DNA of 64,000 nucleotides from Lathyrus oleraceus. Lineage: Eukaryota > Streptophyta > Magnoliopsida > Fabales > Fabaceae. A program made the position numbers and the translations under genes. Below are positions 44,378 through 56,575 of this stretch, piece after piece (within the stretch, counting starts at the first letter, position 1; every line of letters starts with the position of its first letter). A model generated the notes under the pieces. It did not search any database and was not told the DNA's origin. It saw only the letters and a list, made by a program, of their open reading frames with translations. Location of the stretch: NCBI RefSeq assembly GCF_024323335.1, contig NC_066580.1:137903648-137967647 (forward strand), read 5' to 3'.

Positions 44378-45445
44378 ATTGGAGCAGAAAATCTCTCAAC
44401 CAGAATCTCGATCAAAAGTGTCCCTGCATATGGGTAAACATGGGTTAGATGCAATTAATGCAAAATGTAATGATGCTGATGAATGAATGCAATGCGTTGC
44501 CATCCTCCAAGCCATCTGATCATTTGCACTGAATCTGGGCTCTGGACTGATCATAACCATCTGAGGAATGTACAATCCCAATTCTGACCCACGGGTTCCG
44601 AAATAAACGGAAGACAGATACATCATCATCACCATCATCACCAACCCATATCCGAGTAGACACATCACCCTTATCTGAATCGGCCCGGGGAATCCGAAAT
44701 AAACGGATCCCCACTGATAAAATATCTCGGCCCGGGGAATCCGAAATAAACGGATCCCCACTGATAAGTCACGGACAGCACTCCGGCGTCACGGCAATAA
44801 ATGACCATAAATCCGACTTATAATTATGTCTCTGAATCACAGATCAAAAGTCACCATCTGAAGGCTATCTGAACAAACATCTGACAGAACAACCCTCCCC
44901 TCACAGGCAAGTTCTAATCAAGTCATCCTAAGGCGGATAATGGTCTCGACAATCGGGCGGAGATACTCAATGGGTTTGCCCTTTCGGGTGTGCCATTGTA
45001 GCTCCCTTAAAATCGTCTAAACCAAAGATCCGGGAATGATCGGTCACCAGAGTCAACAACTCAAATGGAGTGACTCAAACAAAGCGGAATATCCACAGAG
45101 ATGAGCACTATCAAGTGAGCCTCGTCCGGCTTGTGGCACATCACGCCGCCAGGCACATGTTGACTTAACATGAAAGAGGCAACGTGAGACCACACTAGTC
45201 CTAGGTGTATACTCGGGCCTGGGTTTTAGCCCCACTCAGAACACCCACCCCACACAACAGAACCACCTGCAGAGGACAGCAACAACATGATAGTATGATG
45301 CATGCAAACATTTAATGCAAATATATACACACTGGTTAGAATAATAAATGCAATAAATAACACAAACAAGCAACCTAAACTAATCCTAGAACGCTAGGAA
45401 GGACTCGCTTAGGGACGATGGACCAGCATAGGTCTACATCGCAAG
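44378..45445 (-). other. 5' leader of element B with duplicated stem-loops
   Basis: About 1.07 kb lies between the PBS and ORF1. It contains two direct copies (starting 44681 and 44728, period 47) of a stem-loop pairing GGGGAATCCG with CGGATCCCC around AAATAAA. It may contain packaging or translation signals (inference). No convincing ORF is seen. Confidence 0.75.
44681..44765 (-). repeat. Two 47-bp copies, each a strong stem-loop
   Basis: CGGCCCGGGG starts at 44681 and 44728. Each copy contains GGGGAATCCG and CGGATCCCC separated by seven bases, giving a 9-bp stem with one bulged base. They lie in the untranslated leader of element B. Confidence 0.88.
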
Positions 45446-45463
45446 TCCCCAGCAGAGTCGCCA
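45446..45463 (-). other. Primer-binding site of element B, tRNA-Arg
   Basis: The minus strand reads TGGCGACTCTGCTGGGGA two bases after the 5' LTR end. This is the tRNA-Arg type PBS typical of Ogre. Element C has the same 18 bases at 54675-54692. Confidence 0.92.
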
Positions 45464-45465
45464 GC

Positions 45466-48400
45466 TGTCGCATCCTGCGAAAAATCAACCGGCGAGCCTA
45501 AAAATAAAAACACACAGAGCCGCCACTAAACGTTATTTATCCCAAGATAGGGAAAGGAAACGCTCAGAGAAACCTGGAAAGACATGGTCTCGCGACCAGA
45601 GAGAAAAGGTTCGGGAGTCGGTTACGCGAGGGGAAGGTATTAGCACCCCTCCCGTCCGTCGTACTCGACGGGATCCACGTCCTAGAATAAAGAAAAGGTT
45701 GCTAAACATCACACACACAGGGAACGCAGGTGGGGTTAGGAGGAACGGGCTCGATAAGGTATCGCACCTTATGCCTACATATCTTGTCTGGAACAAGAAT
45801 CAGAGCCACTGTAGTTCGGCTTACGCACGCCAAACAACACAAAACATACAAACAAGCAAGGGTGGCAAACATGGAGCCCGACAACCACTGGATGGAATTA
45901 CGTCGGCATCCGAACCAAAACACGCACAAAACGGCAAACTTGGAGCCCGACAGCCAATTACTGGGCTTACGTCGGCATCCGAACCAAAACGCACTCAAAA
46001 GGGCAAACGTGGAGCCCGACAGCCAATTACTGGGCTTACGTCGGCATCCGAACCAAACACACAGTCAGATAACAAGTAAACGCACGCAAAAAAGAAAAAG
46101 GTTGCCCGGAGTGGTCTCGCACGACCACCTGCCTACATACCTCGTCTGGAACGAGGATCAGGGCGATGTAGTTCCCCTGAAAGGGACTAAATTGCTAACC
46201 AGAAACCGGGGAAAGACACACAACTAGGGAGCTGAGACTCGAGCCTAATGTTGTCATGCATCGTTAACCCTAAGTTCGGTTTTCTATCTTACTTGCATAA
46301 GCACACTAACCTAACCAGGAAAGAAACTAGCACACAAGCATACGATCATATCATACATCAAATGAGAACAGACATCTCAAACAAGCATGTCAATCAGATA
46401 TCCATATAGCACGCACTATAACCACACAAGGGGCTCAATCAATCAGGTTTGACTGCCTAAGCAAGTCGTATGTACAGGCTGGTTTTGCTCTTAACCTTGC
46501 CATTACGAGGCTAAGGTGAAGCAGATGAAAGGATGAAGTGAGGATCAGACCTCACAGCTCTTATCCCTAACCAGGGAGAGCTGACAAATGAGCATGGGTC
46601 CAGAATAGGGGAACCCTTTTATACTCGATGACTCTGACACAACAGATCTTGGGCTTTTGATCTCAATGCTACAACCATGTAATGGGAGCAAGGAGAAGAC
46701 TCAACTGAATAGTGGGGGACAGGTTGCTTGTCCCTACCTTCCACCAATTGCCTTACTTGAAGGGCTTTTCCTGCTTGGGCTTGAAAAATAAACATACACA
46801 ATCATTGCCTCTTAAGGAGGACTTCAGACAATTTGCCCGGCCCGGTAACAGCCGGGTCTCCAGACTACATGAAGTCAAGAAGACCTACCTCAATGCAAGT
46901 TGCTTAAGCAACGCAAAGCAAAAGTTCGCAAGGAACTGAGCAACTAAAGTACCTGGAAACAGTCAAACACAGTTAGTACTCAGACAGACAAAACCAAACA
47001 GCAAGTTCAATCAGACAAACTATACAAGCTATGCACAAACAAAGTAAGCCAAGGATCAAGCCTATGCTTCACAACCTACAAAACACAATTATGTTAGTGT
47101 ATAAACATCAACAACATCAATTAAAGTTAATTTGAATCATTCTCCATGTGCATTGCTTTTTAATCCTGAAAAATCAAGCAAATATTAGCAACTAGACCAC
47201 TAGGCCAAGCCTAGGGTCCAAAAGCAAGAAAAAACTCAAAACAGCAAGGTATCCACCATCCAACATCAAATTAACATCAAACAAGAGCAAACATCCTTGG
47301 TCTCATGTTTATATCATCCATCATGTTCAATTCATGCACAAAACAATCCATATTGGTTCAAATGAAGCATCAAACATACAAACAGAAGTACTGCATTCAA
47401 ATCCATACCAAGACACATCCAAAAATTCTCAAATTAATTACACCTAAACAGAACCTAATCAAGGTCTACCATACCAAATTTGAGCTTAATTGGGCAAATG
47501 AAACCATGTCAATGAAAATCCACAAAAACAGACACAATTACATGCTTCAATTCACACCATCAATGCATACATCCAATTCAAAAATTCATATCTCATTGAA
47601 AACAAAAAAGAAATGGATGAGACCAAAACAGGGAGGTCACACAACGTGTCTAGTTCATGCATATCAAATTTCATGGCCATACAATACAATATGAGGATTT
47701 CCCAATCAATCTACCAACCTATGTCACATGGACTTGCAAATTTAATCACCAGAAATGAAAAATCAAGATTAAATTGAAAATGCAATGAAAAATTCTACAA
47801 AAATTCATACAACATCCTAACATATCAACAATTCACCATGCAAAATTTCAGCCAATTCCAACATGCATAGGTCATCCAATTAAATTCAACAAGTTGACAT
47901 CAAGAGGTGTGACACAAATTGTCACACCTAAGTTCCAGAATTTGCTGCTCTCTAACCAGGTATCAAAAATTCATGAAATTTACATATAAATAATCCTCAA
48001 TGAGTCAAGAACCACCACAAAAATTTTCAGCCATTTATTTTATGATATGAGTATTTCATGAATTAAATGGCGAAATGTATCAAAATGTGACATACATTAG
48101 AAAAGCCTATGCCAAATAAAATATTTGCCAAGCACAACTTTGACCAATAGGTCAAAAAAATCCTACACAAGTCAACAAAGTCATAGAAAAAATCTCCATA
48201 TTTTTAGGAATTTTTTACTATTTTTTATGAATTTTTTAAAGTGTTAAATATTTTTTAATAATTAATTTGAATTAATTGAATTAATAAAAATGAAATTTCA
48301 GTGGCATTTCTGTAATTAGCTTGGCGCGGCGGGAAACTAGTTATTTAAAAATTTGAATGGAAATTTGGATCAAAAGCCTTCTTCTTCGTCGTTCCAGTCC

Positions 48401-50488
48401 AGAAAACGCAAGAACCTCCAAGAACACGAGTTCTTCAAAACGTCACCAAAATGAGCAAACCGATACTTGTTGGAACCGTCTAACTACGTGGATCACGAAT
48501 ACGAGCTTAGTTTTGACTAATTGTTCCTAAATCGAACGGATCGATGAGGTTAGGGTTTGAACATGAAATTTCAAATCGCGATTTCTCTCCCTAGGTTCAT
48601 CCATTCACAAATCTAAACATATCATTGTTCTCTACATCAAACGCACTACAGAATACACATAACCATGGATCAAAGCATGACATTCGAATTTCAAAGGTAC
48701 CTGGAATGGCAGTGCTTGTTCGCGTGGCTTTGGGCGTTAATTCCTTCGAACAGATGAGCAAGAGTGATGAGGAAGGTGATAGGCGTGTGCAGCTCCAATT
48801 GATGCTGCCTCTAGAGCTCAAAATCCAATTTCACCATTGTTGAGGGACTTTGGAACAGTCACGATGCAGTCCTTCTCCACCTTCAAATTCCAAAAACAGA
48901 TGTACAAGATGATGATGTGAATTCAATGCAACAAGAATTGTGCGTTTTGGTTCAAGATTGATGAAGAAATTTGAGATTGAAGGTGCTTGTGTTCTTGAGC
49001 AAAATGGAGAGAATGAGAGGTTTCTAGATCTAGCTTTGGTAATTGTGAATTTCTGTTATGATTAGGAAGGGATTATGAATATATATGAATGCTTAATTAT
49101 CCCTTAATCCACTTAATTAGCCAAATGCATAGTTAGTGTAAATGGTTATTTTCAAAGTGGGGGCAAAATTGTAATTTCCATGTACAGCTCATTGCCAGCT
49201 GTTTTGACAGCACATACACCTTCTAAATATCATATGTGAACTGTGGAAACTTGTTTCATTCCAATTGGTGGAGTATATCTCAATTTCACCTTGTATTTGC
49301 AAAATGTCCAATTTTAGCATTTCATTTTCCAAGCCAAAATCCAATTTACATGCCTTAGCCATGAAATGAATATTCAAACACACTTAAAATGCCATTCCTG
49401 AGGTGTTGGAAAAAGTCTCATCCAAAAATTCCAATTATTTTGACATTTGGACAATTTTGCCCCTGGTCCAATTCAGCTGTCCAGTTGAAAAGTGACTTTT
49501 TGCCTTGGCTATTTTTGGGAAAATCCAATGATGCACCCTCAAAGTACATGTTAAATGGAGTTTGTGCATATAAAGAACTTGCAATTTGGACAAAGTATGT
49601 GGTAGTTATGGCCTCCTGATTACGGGTCTTTTCTGAAATTCACTGAGCCATATTTTGCAAACCGCACATTGGATTTTCAAGTTCTTGGACTTTTTGGAAA
49701 GGTGAGAACAAGATCTACATCTGTCATGTTGAACAATTTTTCATTTGAAGCTTCCTTGGACATCTGTTTTTGAGGTCAAAAAACTTTCCATTTTTGGAAA
49801 CTTCAGCTACAAGTCACTTTCCATTTTTGGCAGTTTTTGTCCTGACCTGATTTTCTTCAATTTTAAGCTTTGAGATGTCATTTAACACTTGTTCCAACAT
49901 GAATGAAGTGTGTCTAACTCATTTCCACCTCCAAATTCACCAGATCATGTACAGTTGACCACAGTTGACTTTTCATCTGATAGATGAATCTGGCAATGCA
50001 TAGATCAATCTGAGCCCCAATTTCCAACTGAAATGGCTCAAGGGTGATACCTTAGCCTCAATAAGCACCATATAATCACAAAATGAACCTCATAACCATC
50101 AGAAACCTCATCTCCTGATTATGCCCTGATTGGCCCAATGCAACTGATTAGGGTTGACCAGTGGTCAAAACCCAAATCTCAAGGAATCTTCTTCAATCTT
50201 CTGATGACATCCAAACATGATGATGATGATGTATCAATTCAATCAAGATGAAGACCAACATCCATTGAGAATCATGAAACCCTAATTCATAGCCCAATCC
50301 TCAGATGGCCATGACCAATCAACCCTAGGCTTGCACTTTGACTTCCCATCTTCTGATCAAGACTTGGGAGAATGGCTTGCCCAATGTAACCACATGCTAT
50401 GCAATATGAAATGCCTAATGACCTAAAATGATATGCAATATGATTAGCTTAGTTCCCAAGAGAAGAGGGCAAATTTTGAGGTGTTACA
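45466..50488 (-). repeat. 5' LTR of element B (5,023 bp)
   Basis: Same edges and length as 26852-31874. In element orientation the transcription start should lie in this copy; I could not place a TATA box with confidence. It includes the 69-bp triple repeat at 45863-46069. Confidence 0.97.
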
Positions 50489-50493
50489 GGTTG
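50489..50493. repeat. Target-site duplication of element B, right copy (GGTTG)
   Basis: GGTTG directly follows the LTR end at 50488 and matches 26847-26851. Confidence 0.95.
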
Positions 50494-51507
50494 CTGGTAT
50501 GGTATGGTCACTACAGCAGCGACTTGGTCATATGAAATTTGTTGCTTACCCTTATAACCCCTTGAGATAGCATTTGTATCACCTTCTTTCTTCTTCTAGA
50601 AACCTCCAAAATATTTTTTTGGTGCATTAGGGCCCCCAACAGCTCCTTGAATTTTTCCATCCCTCAATCCTTTCTCAATACGGTCTCCAATTGTTACCAG
50701 ATGAGCGAAGTCTGACGCTGCACTGCTTACCATTCTATCAAAGAAAGGGTCCTTCAACGTATCTATGAATATTCCAGTCATTTCCTTTTCAGACAACAAA
50801 GGTTCAACCTGAGCAGCCAACTATCTCCACCGTTGGGCGTATTCTTTGAACGATTCTTTCTCATCCATGATCATCCCTTGTAGCTGCATACGATCATGTG
50901 CCATATCGAGATTGTATTTATATTGACGAAGGAAAGCATCAGCCAAGTCTTCCCAACTTTGGATTCTCCCTTGATCCAGACTCATGTACCACCTGAGCGA
51001 TGCCCCGCTCAAGCTGTCTTAAAAATAGTGTATGAGCAACTTATCATTTTCAGTGTGGGCAACCATTTTCCTGAAATACATCACCAAATGGCTTCTCGGA
51101 CAAGTCTGGCCTTTATATTTATCGAAATCAAGAGTTTTAAATTTAGTCGGGATGACCAAATTCGAAACCAATCGCATTTTCATGGCTGCTGAACCAAAGA
51201 TATTATTCCCCTCTATAGCTTTAAGTTTCTTCTCTAAAGCGCAAAGCCTTTCTACAGCAGGATCCAGAAGAACTTTAGGTTTTGGTGGGTAAGGTATGTA
51301 AAAAGCATCGTATTGGTTGTCTCCGCCAATCTCAGACCCATGTTGAGCAGATGCATCAGAAGGTTCCACATGCTCTCCATCACCTTTGTTCCCCACCGGT
51401 ATATGAACAAATCTTTTCTTGGCATGAGTGAAGCTTTCATCCTGATTGACTAGTCCTGACGTGCTAATGTAACTATCATTCTTCCTCATTCCCGTTTCTG
51501 CTTCCAC
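50494..51507 (-). pseudogene. Element C gag remnant (N-terminal part)
   Basis: The capsid-like region is homologous to element B Gag: FDKYKGQTCPRSH, then FFQDSLSG broken by TAA at about 51018, then LRWYMSLDQGRIQSWEDLADAFLRQYKYN and EYAQRWR followed by TAG at about 50830. It continues into the lysine-rich linker, up to the element B insertion at 50493. The stops replace residues that are Q and E in the intact relative. It resumes at 26851. Confidence 0.9.
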
Positions 51508-51959
51508 AACCCTCTCTCTTTGGGCAATTTCTAGTATTGTTTCGAGTAACTAGTCTATCTTTTCCTGGATAGTAATGATATTTGTCCTCATGGTGGCTTG
51601 ATTGGCCTCTACTTGTTCCAATGTCATCCTGTAGTTATTGCGCATCTCGTATCGGTGTTGATTAGTCAGTTTTACTGGATAAAGGGTAAAAAGGTCGTGT
51701 AAGTTTTTTGAAATGAAATGCGTGATGTGTTGAATGCATGTAGATGAAAAATATGTTTTTTCTTTTATTTTCAGGGAATCATTCATAAAGGTTGTCGTTA
51801 TTAAGCATTCGAAGAAATATAAAGCCAAGAAATAAAAGAGAGGACCATTCTCATTCATTCAATTTATTAAAGTACGGAATACAAAGGCATAATAACCCAA
51901 ATTAATACAACTCAAATATTAAACTTCATAGAAAGCATAAACTGAGTACAAAAAGGAGG
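51508..51959 (-). other. Spacer between ORF1 and gag of element C
   Basis: This is the counterpart of 42230-42655 in element B. It is AT-rich, with no recognised gene. Part may encode the extreme N-terminus of gag (a coiled-coil-like reading near 51600-51520). Confidence 0.65.
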
Positions 51960-53908
51960 AAAAATCACACAACATATTTTTGGGTTTTGAGTTCCTCCAA
52001 CTCAACCTTGAACCTCTTCAACATTCCTTCACATAGAATAACGAAACTGACCATGACAGGATTCATGTCATCTTGGTCTAGCCCTTCCACTGCCTCTCTC
52101 AATCTCTAAGACATATCTTGGGCTAACCAGTTACAGAACTCCACCAAACCATTAAGCTTTGCACGGTACCCATCTTTATCTTTTTGCAAAAAGTCAATAG
52201 TTTTCTTAAATGTCTCATAATCCTCAACCACCTTCTCCCTTTATTTTAGCCATATCACACTATCTTGATGGAAAGCTTCAAGTTTGTCCTTCCAATGTTT
52301 AGCATATTCTCTGGCATCCTTTGCCTCTTGACATTTCTCAGCCCAAATTCTAGGTGTGACTCGAGAAGCTTCTGTGGCTTTTTCCTTAAGTCGGTGCTCT
52401 TACTCCGCTCGGGCTTCACAGTTGTGAAGGGAGACAGTAAGATCATGTATCTTAGCTTCTAATGCCTCTCTAACTTCTTTCTTTTCTTCTGTTGCATGTA
52501 GCCACCACCGCTTATTCTTTTGACATTCTTTCTCAACCTGATTTAACTGCTCTTTTATAGTTTCTAAGCAGAGGCCAGCTTGTTCCATGCTCACTTTGAC
52601 CTTCTTTCTCTTATGCTATTCTTTATCAACCCTTTCCTCAGTTGCCTCTAGCTGAGCCTTTTTCCACTCTAGTTCCCACTTCATCTCATTCCTTTCATTT
52701 TAAACTTGCTGAAGGCTTATATGCAACTCCTCTTTTTCTATCCCAAGTCTTGCTATAGTAGCTCTTAGTGCTTCCACCTCTTCAATGGAGATAGGGATAG
52801 GTTATGGTGGTGGAGGTTGGGTAGGAGGATCGAGGATGAATGGCAACTTGACCTCTTGACTTCTCTTTATGACCCACTGGTAATAGGGTTCTTTATCTCC
52901 TACAATACCTTTTCCTTTGTCTTGTCCTCTGAAGTGAACATTTTCCCAGGCTCGGATGATATTTTTCAACATAATGGGGTATTCGATATCATGAAACACG
53001 AAGCCTTCCAACAACTGGTCATCTGGCCTGTATGTGATAGGATAACCCAATTGCCTCATTGTTAGGACTGGATTATAGTTAATGCAACCCTTTGACCCTA
53101 TCAATGGTGCATTCAGAAAATCTCCACAACTAGTAATTGCGTTCCCCAAGTTCAAACCATGGGGGTACCAAATAATAGTCTTTTCTGTGAGTCCTACCAG
53201 CTTTTGAGACCACTCATATCCATCCATCCTTTCAACCATATCGGCATCTTCAAACACATGGGAGATAAACCATTTGTACAGGAGTGGTATGCAACACAAC
53301 ATCAATCCCCTCTTCTTTTCAAAGCGTAAGTGCAAGGTATGATAAACATCTGCCAGAACACACTAATATCTGCCACGTCCACCAATTTCTCCATATTAGG
53401 AAACAACACTAATCCAAAAATGAGTAAAGCCATAATAGTATCGTAGGCTTCCCATTTCTGGGCTTTAGCAAAATTTTGAGCAGTCTTCTCTAAGTATTCT
53501 TGAGTAATTCCTTATACCTTTCCCCAAATCTTGATGTTAGGAGTTAAATCTTCAACCGGAATGTCCAATACCTCTGCCAACTCCTTGGGTTTTGGGAATT
53601 GACCCATCCCTCTATAAGGTCCCTTTTTTTTGCTTATGAGAGTCTAATATTTTCCCGAATTCCTCCAAAGTTGGGGCCAACTGAAAATCTCGGAAGAGGA
53701 AACTTCTGAGTGGTGGATCATAAAACTGGGCTAGTACAGTAATAACATCCCTTTGCACCGGCACAGACAAGAAGCTTAAAATCCTCCCATATTTGAGCAT
53801 GAATGCATCTCGACAGATATTAGTCAAACCATCTCTGAATGCAATGAAGTATTTCACACATGGTACTTTGGCTTTGATTTGGAATGTTTTTCTCTTTCTT
53901 GGCTCCAT
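51960..53908 (-). pseudogene. Element C ORF1 remnant (unknown function)
   Basis: It begins MEPRKRKTFQ at 53908, with LAQFYDPPLRSFLFRDFQ matching the LLQFYDP motif of element B ORF1. It is frameshifted near 53610 and stopped near 53340, then open at 53335-52802 (LCCIPLLYKWF, GCINYNPVL, PYYQWVIKRSQEV). A long charged coiled-coil region (52800-51990) follows with several stops and ends near LKRFKVELEELKTQ. It has the same two-part build as in B: a globular N-terminus and a coiled-coil C-terminus. Confidence 0.87.
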
Positions 53909-54674
53909 CTATTCTTGAATGCTTAATCAACTGAAAAATTTGAAATTCCATGAAAATGAAAAATGTGTAAGTGATTTTGCTATGCGCATAATGAATGAAG
54001 TACGATGTTTATGCAATGACAGGGATCCAGGTTTCATATATATCATATGGTACACCCTATACAACGATTCTATGTTCTCTACCCCACACACAAAGGATGG
54101 CACCTAAGGTTGTCCCTTTCCAAGACAGAACTTAGAGTCATGGATTGTGTTCAACATCCCATCGCAATAATGGGCTAGCCACATCGCGATGGAAGTTCTG
54201 AATCAATCTAATCTAAGTGGGATTTTTGTATTGTTCGAACGGGGTGTAGACCCCTCAGTTCAATACTACACAACTGCCAATCATGAAAACGGACTTTGGG
54301 TTAAGGCGAGGTTCCTAGAGTCACAGACCGTGTTCAAAGTTTCCTCACAATAGTGGGCTAGCCATACTGTGATGGAAAATACGAACATATCTACTCTAGG
54401 TGGAGTCTTCGTATTGTTCCAACGAGGTGTATACCCCTCGGTTTAATACTACACAACTCCTAGTTCTAAGTTCTTCTCAAAGCTCAGGTATAAAGCTTAT
54501 CTTACAACACGCATCAAGCACCATAGACCACCCAATATAGTATCAGAATAAATCACATAGTAAAAATAATATAGTAAGATATAGAGAAGCAATATGGAAG
54601 AAAGAAACAATATTTAACATTCATTACAAATTAAACTAAATTAGGCTTGACTCTCTCTAGCTTGAAGCAGGTTG
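53909..54674 (-). other. 5' leader of element C with a two-copy 183-bp repeat
   Basis: Between PBS and ORF1. Two diverged direct copies (about 54115-54297 and 54298-54480) share AGAGTCA, GTGTTCAA, TAGTGGGCTAGCCA-type, GTATTGTTC and AATACTACACAACT segments. No ORF is seen. Confidence 0.78.
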
Positions 54675-54692
54675 TCCCCAGCAGAGTCGCCA
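54675..54692 (-). other. Primer-binding site of element C, tRNA-Arg
   Basis: TGGCGACTCTGCTGGGGA on the minus strand, two bases from the LTR edge at 54695; identical to element B's PBS. Confidence 0.92.
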
Positions 54693-56575
54693 TCTGCCGC
54701 ATCTTGAAAAATACGATCCCTCGCGATGGTCGCGGAAAAATTTATTCGAACAGAGTCGCCACCGAACTTTATTTATCCCAATGAAGGAATAGGATAGTAT
54801 CGATAAAACCTTTAGAAAATAGAATAATGGTCATCGCGACCATATTCGGTTTCGGAAGTCGATTACGCAAGGGGAAGGTATTAGCACCCCTCACGTCCGT
54901 TGAACTCAACGGGAACCTTTTAATTAAATTTGAAATTTGAATTTTACTTAATGTTGTTTGTTTTCTTCGAGTGAATAAAGATTGAAAATAGAGATGGATA
55001 GAAACCTCAGAAGGGGAAAGGAGGTTTTTTATTAGTGTGCTCGCGAAGATCTTACAATCTCCTACCTACGTATCCTTATAGTGCAATAAGGAAATCAGAG
55101 CATTTGTAGTTCGGGGAACTACGGTTGGTTGGTGTCTTTTAATGAACAACTATTTAGATCGTGCTCTAAAGGCTAAACGTTGGCTTGTCTACTCTCAACG
55201 GAGGCTTAAACACTGGTTTGTTGTGCGCGTTAGAAATGATTAAATAATGTTCTTTTTGAAAAGAGTTAAGTTGTCGATCGCACGGGGCGAGAAATTTAGG
55301 TTTAATGTGTTTGTTATTTTGAAGAAGAACCATAAAAATTGAGCAATATGGTGCACACCAATATTTCAATTATTCGAGGAATAACAAGGCGAACGCCTCC
55401 TACTCCCTTTTCATTTAAATTATTATTAAAAGATGTTTGCGGAAATCGAATATGCGCGGTAGTGAGGCGAGCGCCTCCCACTTGCTTATTCAAGGAATAG
55501 TGAGGTGAACGCCACCCATTCCTTTATCCAAGTTTATTTAGAGTGTTTTAATCAGACAACAAAAGAATCGAGTAATATGGCGAGCGTCAATCTTTCAATT
55601 ATTCGAGAGATGGTAAGGAGAACGCCTACCATTCTCCTTTTCATCCGAAGTTTAAGTTATGAAAGAAAGTCTTTAAAAGTTATATTGAATTAGAGAAAAT
55701 GATTTGGATTTGAATTTTGTAATGTTTTTTAATCGGGCGAAAAGAATTCGAGCAATATGGTGAACGCCAATCATTCGAATACTCAAGAGATAGTGAAGCG
55801 AACGCCTCCTACACTCTTTTTCATCCCAAGTTTAGAATTAAAAGTTTGATCAGATGACAAGAATTCGAGCAATATGGCGATCACCAATTATTTGAATACT
55901 TGGGAGATAGTGAAGTGAACACCTCCTATGCTCTTTTTCATCCAAAGTTTAAGATTAAAAGGTTTTGAGGAGTATATTGATTAAAAGGATTCGGGTTTGA
56001 ATTCATTAGAATTAATTGGGCCTTACACGAAAATACTTGGTGTTGGAAAAAGATTAGATCCATTTTAGAGAGAAAAAAAAGAATTAATCACTTACATTAA
56101 TAATTAACCTCCTATTTAATTAATCATAAAGTTCTAACGAAATAAATAAAGAGAATCAAAAGATCAAAATCGTGTTACAAAACTTCTCCTATTGTGGTAA
56201 TTATAATACACCTAAATAAAATAACAAATAAAGAAAAGTGATCTAAATGAATTAATTCAATTAAAACAAACGTGGGGGGTGAGCCAAAAGAAAAAAAAAT
56301 TGTTATGTAGAACATCAAGTTTAAAGGGCCCATAAGGCCCAACGAACCTACACTTGCCCATCGGATTGGGCTTAATGACCCATATCCAATCCAAATAGCA
56401 AGCACCAACCAATGGCCTAGTTGGGATGCAACGGTCAAAAGGGAGGGAGACGACTAGCCTCAACCTCTCTCTTCCATTAATCACACGCGGAAGTCATGCC
56501 ATAATGAATTTGAATTGGGAATCCACCTAATCATGGGGAGTAATAATAGCTGAAAATGATTTAAAGGCAACTTTA

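Larger units (their letters stand above)
26852..50488 (-). mobile_element. Element B: complete Ogre element, 23,637 bp
   Basis: It is bounded by two 5,023-bp LTRs and perfect 5-bp target-site duplications. On the minus strand it carries the tRNA-Arg PBS, ORF1 (573 aa), gag-pro (1128 aa), an inferred 276-bp intron, RT-RNase H-integrase (1183 aa), a repeat-rich 3' region and a polypurine tract. All catalytic motifs looked for are intact. Four differences were found by eye between the LTRs (27758/46372, 28441/47055, 29746/48360, 30804/49418), so it inserted very recently. It is a candidate autonomous copy and lies within the gag of element C. Confidence 0.97.
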
